64,000 nt of DNA from Methylococcales bacterium (GTDB lineage: Bacteria > Pseudomonadota > Gammaproteobacteria > Methylococcales > Methylomonadaceae), in assembly GCA_026399015.1 (NCBI GenBank), contig JAPLRS010000047.1, positions 1 through 64,000 on the forward strand, read 5' to 3'. Below are positions 18,929-27,928 of the stretch, piece by piece; the first letter of the stretch is position 1, and each line of letters begins with the position of its first letter. The notes under the pieces are model-generated. The model saw nothing but the letters and a program-made list of their open reading frames with translations. It made no database searches and had not been told where the DNA came from. The position numbers and the translations under genes are program-made.

Positions 18929-20248
18929 TTGATGTTTAAATTTAAAAATACTCTGTTAATGGCGGTGATTGTTGCAAGTCCTCCAGTCGTTCATGCTGAA
19001 AATTTAATGAATATTTATCAGCAGGCTTTACAAGCTGACCCGCAATTAAAGGCGGCAGAATTTAAAGTTGAAGTGGGTAGCTCACAAAAAGGTCAGGCTT
19101 TGGGCCAAATGTTGCCACAAATTAATGCGACGGGTAATTGGTCAGAAAATAAACAATTATCAGGTGGTTTTACAAAAGGTGGTCGAGACTATAAAGGTAC
19201 CCGCTATTATTTATCGTTAACCCAGTCTGTTGTGGATTTTGCGAAGTTTTGGGAATGGCGCCAATCTCAAGAAGTAGAAAACCAATACGCATCAGAATTA
19301 ATTGAAGCTCAACATACTTTATTTTTTAATGTGGTGGAACGGTACTTTAGTGTTTTAGATGCAGAAGATCAATTGCGTTTAACACAACAAGAAAAACAAG
19401 CGACAGAAACAGAGTTAGAGCAGGTTAAAAAACAATATGCTAAGCAGTTGATTAAAATAACTGATCTTTATGAGGTTGAGGCGCGTCTTGATCAAATTAA
19501 AGCGGATGAGATTGAGTCAGAAAGTGTTTTAATTATAGCCAAACAAGGACTTAAAGAATTAACAAACACTTTACCCGTGCAACTTGATAAATTGCGTGAT
19601 GATATTGAATATAAAGAATTAGAAGGAAAGCTTGATGATTGGATTGCTGTAGCAAAAAGTGAAAATCCGATAATGGCGTCGCAGCAAAGTGCAGTTGAAG
19701 CAGCTAGAAATAATGTAGCTGTTCAAAAATCAAAATACTTACCCGTCGTAGATTTACAACTCAATTATTATGATACCAATACGGGCTATCAAAACACCCA
19801 AATTCAGGGCTCCGCTTATCAAACAGAAGTAGCAGCCTTAAACGTTAATGTACCTTTGTTTACTGGTGGTACAACGACGCATCGCATGTATGAAGCACAG
19901 AGCCGATTGGCAATGAGTAAAGAAGAGAGTGAAGCTAAACTCAGAGCTTTAGTTAAAGAAACCAGTGATGCATTTTCTGCTTCAAATGCCAATGCGAGAC
20001 GAATTAAGGCCTCAAAGGTTGCATTACTTTCAGCTACTAAATCAAGAGAGGCAATGCAAAGTGCTTTAAAACATGGTGTTGAGACTGTTGCTGACTTGTT
20101 ACGCGCACAACAACTTGAATATAAGGCTAAAAGAGAACTTTCTCGATCTAAATACGAGTATATTATTAATCGTATTCGTTTCTTAAAAGCGATTGGTACG
20201 ATTAACGAAGAAAATTTACAAGAAGTTAACGCCTGGTTAACAAAGTAA
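18929..20248 (+). CDS. TolC family outer-membrane efflux protein (PrtF-like)
   Basis: A 439-residue protein with a signal peptide (cleavage after VVHA, ~residue 23), two outer-membrane efflux protein repeats with long alpha-helical stretches and the family segments NIYQQALQADPQLKAAE and LNVNVPLFTGGTTTHRMYEA. It forms the trimeric outer-membrane channel of the type I exporter. It follows the HlyD gene by two bases and is the last gene before a good terminator. Confidence 0.94.
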   Translation: MMFKFKNTLLMAVIVASPPVVHAENLMNIYQQALQADPQLKAAEFKVEVGSSQKGQALGQMLPQINATGNWSENKQLSGGFTKGGRDYKGTRYYLSLTQSVVDFAKFWEWRQSQEVENQYASELIEAQHTLFFNVVERYFSVLDAEDQLRLTQQEKQATETELEQVKKQYAKQLIKITDLYEVEARLDQIKADEIESESVLIIAKQGLKELTNTLPVQLDKLRDDIEYKELEGKLDDWIAVAKSENPIMASQQSAVEAARNNVAVQKSKYLPVVDLQLNYYDTNTGYQNTQIQGSAYQTEVAALNVNVPLFTGGTTTHRMYEAQSRLAMSKEESEAKLRALVKETSDAFSASNANARRIKASKVALLSATKSREAMQSALKHGVETVADLLRAQQLEYKAKRELSRSKYEYIINRIRFLKAIGTINEENLQEVNAWLTK

Positions 20249-20261
20249 TATAAACAAGCAG

Positions 20262-20303
20262 CCTAAGCACTTTTAGTTAACAATTCAAAGTGCTTAGGTT
20301 TTG
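20262..20303 (+). terminator. Intrinsic terminator of the type I secretion operon
   Basis: CCTAAGCACTTT (20262-20273) pairs with AAAGTGCTTAGG (20287-20298), followed by TTTTG. It lies 14 bases after the TolC gene and may also serve the convergent glycosyltransferase gene. Confidence 0.85.
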
Positions 20304-20313
20304 TTGTAAATGA

Positions 20314-21354
20314 TTAAAGCGTTATCTTTTTAACTTCAGCCATGTTCCAAATGGAATCAATAAAGTCAGTTTCCATTGCGGGCATACCGTCTTTAAGCCA
20401 CTGAACGATAATTTTAGCTACATTAGGATACGTGATATGCGTTGCCTGATTAGATTGTAAAAACTGTTCAATCACGGGCGCTTCCAAATTATTCATTGTT
20501 AGGCCATAACCTAACTCTTTTAAAGCTGCAGCATTTGAAATCTGTTCCATTTGTGCATGTAACGGTTTAGCAAGAATCTTCTTGCCTAATTGCAAGGCTT
20601 CACTTGCTAATTCAAATCCGGCATTACTAATAATGCCCGCACAATCATATACATCTTTTTGAAATTGATCACGCGACAGCGGATTACAGATAATATGAGA
20701 AAATGCCGAAGGTGTCACTTCAGGTGAATATAAATAAAAGTCATATTCTGTGTAAGGCGCTAAAAGCGCAATCACTTCTTTTTGATCTTCAAAAGGCAAA
20801 TAAACGACTATTTTATTTTTGATAATATTTTGCGGTGCCTCTGGTGTTTCAATAATAGGGGGCAATATTGGTTGACCAAAATGATGCCAATGTAAACCAA
20901 CACCCGTGTCAGCAGGTGCAAAATATTTCATAACCTGATTGGCAACTGGGTCAGAACCTTTTCTAGGGATTTTGTGATTAAAAGCATATTGATGGCCAAT
21001 ACCTAAAACATGCTTTTTTTGTTGCCTTGCTGCCCAAGCAGTCACAGGCTCAAAGTCACTAATCACTTGATCATAGCCACTTAGATCCAGTGTCTTAATG
21101 TCATTTAATAAGGTACGAGGTTTGGCGTCCAAGGCAGTTTTAAGATAGCTTACTTGGCCTTTATTGGTGTTAAAAGTAAGGCCAGAACGGATTTGATAGT
21201 CGTTAAATATATCCATATCAAAATATTTATCAGCCGGTCTACCGGTAAATTGAAATTTAACCTCAATACCTGCTGCATAAAGTTCTTTTGCCATTACTCT
21301 AGCGCGAGTGATATGACCGTTGCCAGTGCCTTGTACACCATAAAAAATTTTCAT
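20314..21354 (-). CDS. Glycosyltransferase, MJ1255/VC2487-like (GT-B fold)
   Basis: A 346-residue protein starting MKIFYGVQGTGNGHITRARV, the N-terminal glycine-rich loop of GT-B enzymes related to MurG/UGT. A donor-binding half contains CAGIISNAGFELASEAL and PLHAQMEQISNAAAL (~255-300), typical for UDP-sugar binding. The family (MJ1255/VC2487) is conserved but its acceptor is unknown. The ATG at 21354 overlaps the stop of the upstream PAP2 gene (ATGA), so the two are translationally coupled and probably act on the same lipid-linked substrate. Confidence 0.85.
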   Translation of the reverse strand: MKIFYGVQGTGNGHITRARVMAKELYAAGIEVKFQFTGRPADKYFDMDIFNDYQIRSGLTFNTNKGQVSYLKTALDAKPRTLLNDIKTLDLSGYDQVISDFEPVTAWAARQQKKHVLGIGHQYAFNHKIPRKGSDPVANQVMKYFAPADTGVGLHWHHFGQPILPPIIETPEAPQNIIKNKIVVYLPFEDQKEVIALLAPYTEYDFYLYSPEVTPSAFSHIICNPLSRDQFQKDVYDCAGIISNAGFELASEALQLGKKILAKPLHAQMEQISNAAALKELGYGLTMNNLEAPVIEQFLQSNQATHITYPNVAKIIVQWLKDGMPAMETDFIDSIWNMAEVKKITL

Positions 21355-21878
21355 ATTTGACCTATATAACCTAAACAAAAAATTGCCGTACTCATTCCTA
21401 AAATAGAACCCACTAAAGTATCAGTAGGAAAGTGCACGCCTAGCACAACACGAGAGCAAGCCACTAAAGTTGCCCACATATAAAACGGGATGATTAACGC
21501 AGGAAAATAATAGCTGAGTAGCGTTGCCATCATAAAGGCGGCTGAGGTATGGCCAGATGGAAAGCTAAATTGATCTGATGGTTTGATAATGCTACGGAAG
21601 TTTTTTAAAGCCGCTTCGGGGCGATTTCTTTTTAAACCATTTTTAAGAATAAAGTAGAGTGGTCTTTCTATGGCGAAGGCCAATAAAATCACATGTAAAA
21701 ATGAACTCTCATAACCCTCGTGCCAACATAAAACTGCGGCAATTAGAACATAGAGTGGGCCATCCGCCGTTTTTGAAAGATAGCGACTAGCTTTAGTTAA
21801 AGCCCCATGAATTCGAGTATTAATCAGCCAAGTAAACATAAATACATCGTATTTATGAATAGAATAGAGTAATTTCAT
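21351..21878 (-). CDS. PAP2 family phosphatase (membrane)
   Basis: A 175-residue integral membrane phosphatase with all three PAP2 motifs: KNGLKRNRP (K-x6-RP), PSGHTSAAF and SRVVLGVHFPTD (SR-x5-H-x3-D, catalytic His). About five hydrophobic segments are present. Members dephosphorylate phosphatidate, PGP or undecaprenyl diphosphate. It is co-translated with the downstream glycosyltransferase through a four-base overlap. The upstream 21879-22084 region is shared with the divergent TVP38-like gene. Confidence 0.9.
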   Translation of the reverse strand: MKLLYSIHKYDVFMFTWLINTRIHGALTKASRYLSKTADGPLYVLIAAVLCWHEGYESSFLHVILLAFAIERPLYFILKNGLKRNRPEAALKNFRSIIKPSDQFSFPSGHTSAAFMMATLLSYYFPALIIPFYMWATLVACSRVVLGVHFPTDTLVGSILGMSTAIFCLGYIGQI

Positions 21879-22084
21879 AACTTATCCCCTTACCTTAAAG
21901 AAGCACGACTTGCGTGACGTACTTGTAAAATCGAAACTTTTTTACACTTTTGTGACAAGATTAAATGTCTACTATGACAACTTAGTTAAGGTTTGTTTAA
22001 GATTGTGTTACATCGCTTTTTGAGCTCTTTAAAACGCCCTAAGTTTGTATGTTAAAATAATCGGTATATAAATTTGGGTGTTTA

Positions 22085-22759
22085 ATGAGTCAATTAAAAT
22101 ATAGATTTTCTAAGATATTAGCCTTGCTTTTGCTTATTCTCTTAATGGCAGGTAGTGCGTATATTCTCTCTGTCGTTCCTTACAAAGATTTGTTAAATCA
22201 GAGTTATCAAATTAAACAAGCATTGGCTGAATTAGGTTACTCAGCACCTCTTATTTTCTTATTAGCGACCACTTTATTTACCGCGCTAGGCGTTCCAAGA
22301 CTTTTATTTTGTACCTTAGCGGGCATTGTCTTTGGGTTTGAATGGGGTGTTGTTGTTAGTCATTTAGGCACAATTCTGGGTGCTTATATCACTTTTGCGT
22401 TTGCGCGTTGGGCAGGTCGAGAATGGGTACAGAAAAGATTTCCAAAAATCACTACACTTGCTCAATCCTCCAAAGTTTCAGGTTGGCATTCTGTTTTATT
22501 AATGCGACAACTGCCTATTACTGGTCTATATAACAGTATTTTGTTAGGACTAAGCTCTGTTAGTCACTGGCATTTTTGGGTAGGTACTTTTATTGGATTT
22601 TTGCCCTTAGGTATCACCGCTACTTTAATAGGGGCTGGTGTTATACAGGCAGATTTGGTTAGCTTAGGAAAGTATTTGGCCATTGCAGCCTGCGCTTTTT
22701 ATATACTGCCTTTACTACTAAAATGGTTTCTAGCTCAGTGGCGTCAAAAAAACGCATAA
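22085..22759 (+). CDS. TVP38/TMEM64 (VTT domain) membrane protein
   Basis: A 224-residue polytopic protein with an N-terminal helix, then the VTT/SNARE-associated core: PRLLFCTLAGIVFGFEWG, GAYITFAFARWAGR and the membrane re-entrant region LLMRQLPITGLYNSILLGLS (~140-160) in place of the usual R.sPi.PfnllNy. The family includes DedA/YdjX proteins, recently linked to lipid scrambling or flipping of undecaprenyl phosphate or phosphatidylethanolamine. Placement beside PAP2 and a glycosyltransferase agrees with a lipid-carrier role (inference). Confidence 0.85.
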   Translation: MSQLKYRFSKILALLLLILLMAGSAYILSVVPYKDLLNQSYQIKQALAELGYSAPLIFLLATTLFTALGVPRLLFCTLAGIVFGFEWGVVVSHLGTILGAYITFAFARWAGREWVQKRFPKITTLAQSSKVSGWHSVLLMRQLPITGLYNSILLGLSSVSHWHFWVGTFIGFLPLGITATLIGAGVIQADLVSLGKYLAIAACAFYILPLLLKWFLAQWRQKNA

Positions 22760-22785
22760 GCTAGAAATATTTCAAGAATGTGTTA

Positions 22786-25440
22786 TTAAGCGACTAAGCT
22801 TTTACTCGCAACTTCATACACATCTTTAGACACATTTTCGGTGGCAATAATGCGCTCCAATTGCGCCTTCATTAGAGACTGTCTATTAACATCATAACGT
22901 TTCCAACTGGTTAAGGCATTTAACATTCTAGAGGCCACTTGTGGGTTTAAGGTGTTTAAAGCAATAATTTGGTCGCCTAAAAACTCATAACCTTGGCCAT
23001 TTGCAGCATGAAAATGTAAAGGATTTGCCTGACTAAACGCCCCGATTAATGACCTTACTCGGTTAGGATTTTTAAGATCAAAGGCAGGATGATTTAATAA
23101 GCTTTGTACCACATTAAACGTATCAGCGTTAGGGCTAGAGGCTTGTAAGCTAAACCACTTATCAATGACCAAAGCCTCATTTTGCCATTGCTGATAAAAA
23201 TTGGCTAAGCAAGTGGCTTTAGTCGGGTGATTATGATGCACAATAACCGATAAAGCCGCCATTTGATCGGTCATGTTTTTAGTCGTGTTAAATTGTTTCT
23301 CTGCCCATTCATAAATACTGGCTTGAGCTAATCTACCTAAATAAGCGAGGCAGACATTTTTAATGCGTCTACGACCAATCGCGCCAGCATCAAACTGTCC
23401 AGATTCTTCACGATTATTCTCAGCGTACAGGGTTTTAAACTGAGACTCTAAGAGTGTTGCTAAAGAGGTTAACACAAACTCACGGGCGGTATGAATGGCC
23501 TCAACGTCAACCACAGCCATTTGTTCACCCAGATAGGTTTCAGAAGGTAAGCTTAATAGTAATGACAAATAAGATAAATCCTCCCAAGATTGTTCTAGTA
23601 ATTGTTTAAACGCTTTAACAATAATAGAGTTGATTTGTAAGGGGCGACCATTCTGCACGTCTGCTATCAAATCAGCAATAATCTGTCCTGCTAATTGTTG
23701 ACCCGCCTCCCAACGATTAAAGGTATCTGTATCGTAGCTTAATAAAAAGGCGAGCTCTTCAAGACTGCGCTCCATGACTAACTTAACCGGTGCAGAGAAA
23801 CCACGTAATAACGATACTACGGGTTGCGTATTTAGATTTTCAAAGACGAACGTTTGTTCTGCCTCAGTTAACTCTAAAATCACTTGTTCACTGACAGTTG
23901 AGTTGCCTTGTAATTGACAGTTTATTTTAGCGCCGTGATTATTAATTAAGCCAACAGACACCGGAATATGTAAGGGTGCTTTATGATCTTGGCCAGGCGT
24001 AGCAGGGCAATGTTGCTTAATGGTTAAGCTGAGGGTTTGGCTATTAAGATCATAGGCTTGATTAACCGTTAAAACGGGAGTGCCCGCTTGTTCATACCAG
24101 CGTCTAAATTGGCTTAAATCAACTTCATTAGCTGCTTCCATCGCATTAACAAAATCATTACAGGTAACGGCTTGGCCATCATGGCGAGCAAAATATAAAT
24201 CACAACCTTTTCTAAAACCTTCAGCACCTAATAGGGTATGAATCATCCGCACCACTTCGGCGCCTTTTTCATACACTGTTAAAGTATAGAAATTATTAAT
24301 TTCTATATACGTGTCAGGACGAATAGGGTGTGCCATAGGGCCGGCATCTTCAGCAAATTGGCGCGTTCTTAAGTTAATAACGTCTTCGATGCGTTTAACG
24401 GCTTTAGACGTACGGTCCCCAGTAAATTCTTGGTCACGAAATACCGTAAAACCCTCTTTTAAACTGAGTTGAAACCAATCGCGGCACGTTACCCGATTAC
24501 CCGTCCAGTTATGAAAATATTCATGACCAATAACGCCTTCGATATGTTCATAATCAAAGTCAGTGGCGGTATCAGGGCGGGCTAAGACAAACTTAGTGTT
24601 AAATACATTGAGGCCCTTATTTTCCATAGCGCCCATATTAAAGTGCCCAACCGCCACAATCATGTATAAGTCTAAGTCATACTCTAAGCCATAGACTTCT
24701 TCATCCCATTGCATTGCATTTTTAAGTGATTGCATGGCATGGTCGCATTTATCTAAATCATGTTTTTCAACAAAGATTTGTAAACTGATAGTACGGCCTG
24801 ATTGAGTTACAAAGTGATCTTCAATACAGTCAAGCTCACCTGCGACTAGCGCAAATAAATAGCAGGGTTTATTAAAAGGGTCTTCCCAGGTTACCCAATG
24901 TTGATTATTGGGTAATTCACCTTCGGCAACTTTATTACCATTAGACAATAGTACCGGATAACGGGTTTTATCCCCTGTTAAAGTAGTGGTGAACTTTGTC
25001 ATCACATCGGGTCGGTCTAGAAAGTAAGTAATCTTTCTAAAGCCTTCGGCTTCGCATTGCGTGCACAACATGTCATTAGAAAGGTACAAACCTTCTAATG
25101 CGGTATTGGCTTTTGGATTGATGGTGTTTTCGATCGTTAAAACAAATTCACGTTGGTGTGGCACAGCGTGAATAGTTAAAGATTCTGCTGTCAGTTGGTA
25201 ATCTTGTTCTGTAAGTTCCGTGTCATCGTTAAGAATAATGCGAACTAAGTTGAGATTTTCACCTAATAGCACTAATGGTGCATCACCCGTTTTACTGTCG
25301 GGATTTTTATATAAAACCAGTTTTGATACAACTTGGGTATTTTCTGCGTCTAAAGAAAAGTTTAAATCTACACTCTTAACTAAATAATCTGGCACCGTGT
25401 AATCTTTTAAATAAATAGTCTGTGGATTAGCGTCGCGCAT
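22786..25440 (-). CDS. pepN: Aminopeptidase N (M1 family)
   Basis: An ~885-residue zinc metallopeptidase of the proteobacterial PepN type. It has the exopeptidase motif GAMENKGL (~residue 268) and the zinc motif HEYFHNWTGNR followed by a downstream Glu in LKEGFTVFRDQEF (~308-330). The long C-terminal superhelical domain extends to the end. It trims N-terminal residues from peptides in the cytoplasm. I choose MRDANPQTIYLKDY (25440), which matches the E. coli start pattern, over a start 12 codons upstream. It overlaps the end of the DUF423 gene by 14 bases. Confidence 0.95.
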   Translation of the reverse strand: MRDANPQTIYLKDYTVPDYLVKSVDLNFSLDAENTQVVSKLVLYKNPDSKTGDAPLVLLGENLNLVRIILNDDTELTEQDYQLTAESLTIHAVPHQREFVLTIENTINPKANTALEGLYLSNDMLCTQCEAEGFRKITYFLDRPDVMTKFTTTLTGDKTRYPVLLSNGNKVAEGELPNNQHWVTWEDPFNKPCYLFALVAGELDCIEDHFVTQSGRTISLQIFVEKHDLDKCDHAMQSLKNAMQWDEEVYGLEYDLDLYMIVAVGHFNMGAMENKGLNVFNTKFVLARPDTATDFDYEHIEGVIGHEYFHNWTGNRVTCRDWFQLSLKEGFTVFRDQEFTGDRTSKAVKRIEDVINLRTRQFAEDAGPMAHPIRPDTYIEINNFYTLTVYEKGAEVVRMIHTLLGAEGFRKGCDLYFARHDGQAVTCNDFVNAMEAANEVDLSQFRRWYEQAGTPVLTVNQAYDLNSQTLSLTIKQHCPATPGQDHKAPLHIPVSVGLINNHGAKINCQLQGNSTVSEQVILELTEAEQTFVFENLNTQPVVSLLRGFSAPVKLVMERSLEELAFLLSYDTDTFNRWEAGQQLAGQIIADLIADVQNGRPLQINSIIVKAFKQLLEQSWEDLSYLSLLLSLPSETYLGEQMAVVDVEAIHTAREFVLTSLATLLESQFKTLYAENNREESGQFDAGAIGRRRIKNVCLAYLGRLAQASIYEWAEKQFNTTKNMTDQMAALSVIVHHNHPTKATCLANFYQQWQNEALVIDKWFSLQASSPNADTFNVVQSLLNHPAFDLKNPNRVRSLIGAFSQANPLHFHAANGQGYEFLGDQIIALNTLNPQVASRMLNALTSWKRYDVNRQSLMKAQLERIIATENVSKDVYEVASKSLVA

Positions 25441-25831
25441 TTTTGTACCTACTTTGATGTTGTTTTTGTGCTGCAAAAATAGCGAGTAAAGTCCACGCTA
25501 TAATAAAACTAACCCCTCCGATGGGCGTTAGCATACCTAGTTCTTTAATGTTTAAGAGAGCAAGCAGGTAAAGACTGCCTGAAAATAGCAAAATACCAAA
25601 AAACAGGCATCTACTTGTCCATGTAAGCAGTTTCGATTCAGGCTCTTGTTGCTGGATAATTCCAACCACTAATAAGCCAAGTGCATGCCACATTTGATAC
25701 GTAACACCGGTTTGATACGTTGTTAAAAGTTCTGGGCTTAAGATGTTTTTTAAACCATGTGCACCAAAGGCACCTAAAGCAACCGCTAACAGGGCGCTAA
25801 TGGCCCCAAGAAATAAAGAGGGTGATTTCAT
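25427..25831 (-). CDS. DUF423 family membrane protein
   Basis: A 134-residue protein of four hydrophobic helices with the family pattern AVALGAFGAHGLKNIL (~residues 16-31), YQMWHALGLL and TPIGGVSFIIAW. This is the YgdD/DUF423 group of small inner-membrane proteins of unknown function. Its C-terminus overlaps the pepN start, so translation of the two is probably coupled. moaB lies just upstream on the same strand. Confidence 0.9.
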   Translation of the reverse strand: MKSPSLFLGAISALLAVALGAFGAHGLKNILSPELLTTYQTGVTYQMWHALGLLVVGIIQQQEPESKLLTWTSRCLFFGILLFSGSLYLLALLNIKELGMLTPIGGVSFIIAWTLLAIFAAQKQHQSRYKNARR

Positions 25832-25832
25832 A

Positions 25833-26357
25833 TTATTTTTCTAACAGTCTTGGCATTAATTGCACAAGATTACAAGGTCGAGTTCTATGATCCAGTTGGT
25901 CTTTAATTAACAGTTCCCATGCGGTTTTACAGGCATTTGAGGAACCAGGTAAACAAAATATATAAGTACCATTTGCTACACCTGCAATGGCTCTTGATTG
26001 GATGGTTGAGGTTTTAATGTCTTGATAAGACAACATTCTAAACGTTTCACCAAAGCCATCTAAAGTTTTATCAAGCAGAGGCGACACCGCTTCAGGTGTG
26101 CCATCTCTGCCTGTTACACCAGTTCCGCCAGTACTAATAATAACGTTAACCGCATTATTAGCAATCCAATTTGAAACTTGTGCCCGAATTTGATAAATGT
26201 CATCGGGCACAATAACTTTTTCTGCAACAGCGTGACCTGCCGTGGTGATTTGGTTAACTAGAGAGGCCCCTGAAGTATCATCGGCTTCGGTACGGGTATC
26301 AGAAACCACTAATACAGCAATATTTAAAGGGATAAATTGTCTCTCTGTTTTCATCAT
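25833..26357 (-). CDS. moaB: Molybdenum cofactor biosynthesis protein B
   Basis: A 174-residue protein of the MoaB/MogA fold with TRTEADDTSGASLVNQI, IISTGGTGVTGRDGTPEAV (~residues 75-95) and the C-terminal LPGSSNACKTAWELLI. It would adenylylate molybdopterin or act in a related Moco step. No other mo- genes are in the window. It is the first gene of a probable moaB-DUF423-pepN run, with one base between the first two. Confidence 0.93.
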   Translation of the reverse strand: MMKTERQFIPLNIAVLVVSDTRTEADDTSGASLVNQITTAGHAVAEKVIVPDDIYQIRAQVSNWIANNAVNVIISTGGTGVTGRDGTPEAVSPLLDKTLDGFGETFRMLSYQDIKTSTIQSRAIAGVANGTYIFCLPGSSNACKTAWELLIKDQLDHRTRPCNLVQLMPRLLEK

Positions 26358-26395
26358 TTAGAGTTTTATTGATAGCAGTTAATAGGAAGTAAAAC

Positions 26396-27760
26396 TTATC
26401 TTAACACAACAAAGAAACCCTCTTGCCCGCGCTGAATATTAATCAAGAGCGCATTTCTTGGGTCTACTACCTTCTGAAATTCATCAATATTATGTATACG
26501 ATAGCGATTTGCAGAAATAATGATATCTCCCACTCTTAAACCGACTTTCCAGGCATAAGAGGTCGTATCGATTTTATTAATGAGCACCCCCTCAACTTGA
26601 TCTTTAAGGGTAGGGGTTAAAACAGTCGCTTTTAATAATGGATGAATTTTTTCACCCGCATATTGGGGTATTTCTTGTTTACCGATTGTCGCAATGACAG
26701 ATTTTTTATCATTACCACGATAATACTCAATACTAACACTATCACCAATTTGTAATAGACCAACAATGTTACGGATATCTTGACTATTCTTAACCGGTTT
26801 ATCGTTAGCAGAAACAATAATATCACCGGGCTCTAAACCGGCTTTTGCCGCAGGAGAGTTGCTTTCGATATGACTAATGGCCGCGCCGTGTTTATTTTCA
26901 AGGTTAAAAGCATTCACTAATTCGGGGGTTAAATCTTGCGTTGTAACACCTAATAAACCGCGTTTTACCTCGCCGTGTTTAACCAAAGATTCTTTAATAG
27001 GTAGAATCATATTGGTCGGAATGGCAAAACCAATACCGACATTACCACCCGTGGGGGCAAGAATAGCCGTATTCATACCAATTAACTCGCCTCGTAGATT
27101 AACTAAGGCGCCACCAGAATTACCCGGATTAATAGAGGCATCAGTTTGAATAAAATCTTCATAACCTTCAATACCAAGCCCCGATCTACCCAAGGCGCTA
27201 ATAATGCCGGAGGTTACGGTTTGGCCCAAGCCAAAGGGGTTACCAATAGCCACCACAAAATCACCGACTTTTGCTTGACTAGAATCAGCAATGGCGAGTT
27301 GCGTTAAATTTTCAGCGGGGACTTTAATAACCGCGATATCCGCTTCAGGATCGGTACCAATTAATTCTGCGTTAAGTTGTCGGCCATCAGTTAACGTGAC
27401 AACAATTTTATCGGCTTTATCGATCACATGATTATTAGTGAGTACTAACCCCTGTTTACTGTCGATAATAACGCCCGAACCTAAGCTGTTTTTTTGTTGT
27501 TGACGCGACTGTTTGGGGACATTAAAAAACTGTCTAAAGTAAGGGTCCTGCATTAAAGGATTATCGTTAACTTGCACATTGGTTGAGGTAGAAATATTAA
27601 CGACTGCCGGCATGCTGCGTTCAAGCATGGGGGCTAAAGATGGTAGAGCTTGGCCCTCCACAAAAGGGGGTAAGCCTGCGGCGGGTGTAGTAAAAGAACT
27701 TGTTAAACCAATAGAAAATATAGACGTTAAAAACAATTTTTTGATTAAAGATGTATTCAT
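26396..27760 (-). CDS. degQ: Periplasmic serine endoprotease DegQ/MucD-like
   Basis: A 454-residue HtrA-family protease. It has a signal peptide (cleavage near TTPAAG, ~28), a trypsin-like domain with His in TNNHV (~108), Asp in DPEADIAVIKV (~142) and Ser in GNSGGALVN (~213), then two PDZ domains (~270-355 and 370-450). It degrades and refolds misfolded envelope proteins. A Gln-rich loop (QQQKN) precedes the catalytic His, as in the LA loop of DegP/DegQ. The length is nearer DegQ/MucD than DegP. It is a single gene; the terminator upstream of it belongs to leuB. Confidence 0.93.
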   Translation of the reverse strand: MNTSLIKKLFLTSIFSIGLTSSFTTPAAGLPPFVEGQALPSLAPMLERSMPAVVNISTSTNVQVNDNPLMQDPYFRQFFNVPKQSRQQQKNSLGSGVIIDSKQGLVLTNNHVIDKADKIVVTLTDGRQLNAELIGTDPEADIAVIKVPAENLTQLAIADSSQAKVGDFVVAIGNPFGLGQTVTSGIISALGRSGLGIEGYEDFIQTDASINPGNSGGALVNLRGELIGMNTAILAPTGGNVGIGFAIPTNMILPIKESLVKHGEVKRGLLGVTTQDLTPELVNAFNLENKHGAAISHIESNSPAAKAGLEPGDIIVSANDKPVKNSQDIRNIVGLLQIGDSVSIEYYRGNDKKSVIATIGKQEIPQYAGEKIHPLLKATVLTPTLKDQVEGVLINKIDTTSYAWKVGLRVGDIIISANRYRIHNIDEFQKVVDPRNALLINIQRGQEGFFVVLR

Positions 27761-27872
27761 AAGGTTATCTCAAGGATTGTTAAACATGCATAACTGACAA
27801 TATAAGTACAAAAAGGTTTAATACAAGTGCTGATAAATACACTTATCATAAAAAATAAAACATTTAGTATAA

Positions 27873-27905
27873 AAAAAGGGCGAGCTTATTAAGCTCGCCC
27901 TTTTT
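27873..27905 (-). terminator. Intrinsic terminator downstream of leuB
   Basis: GGGCGAGCTT / AAGCTCGCCC is a perfect stem with loop ATT, flanked by A and T runs on both sides. It lies 24 bases after the leuB stop on the minus strand and before degQ. Confidence 0.92.
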
Positions 27906-27928
27906 ATAAAACAAAAATGCTCTAAAGC

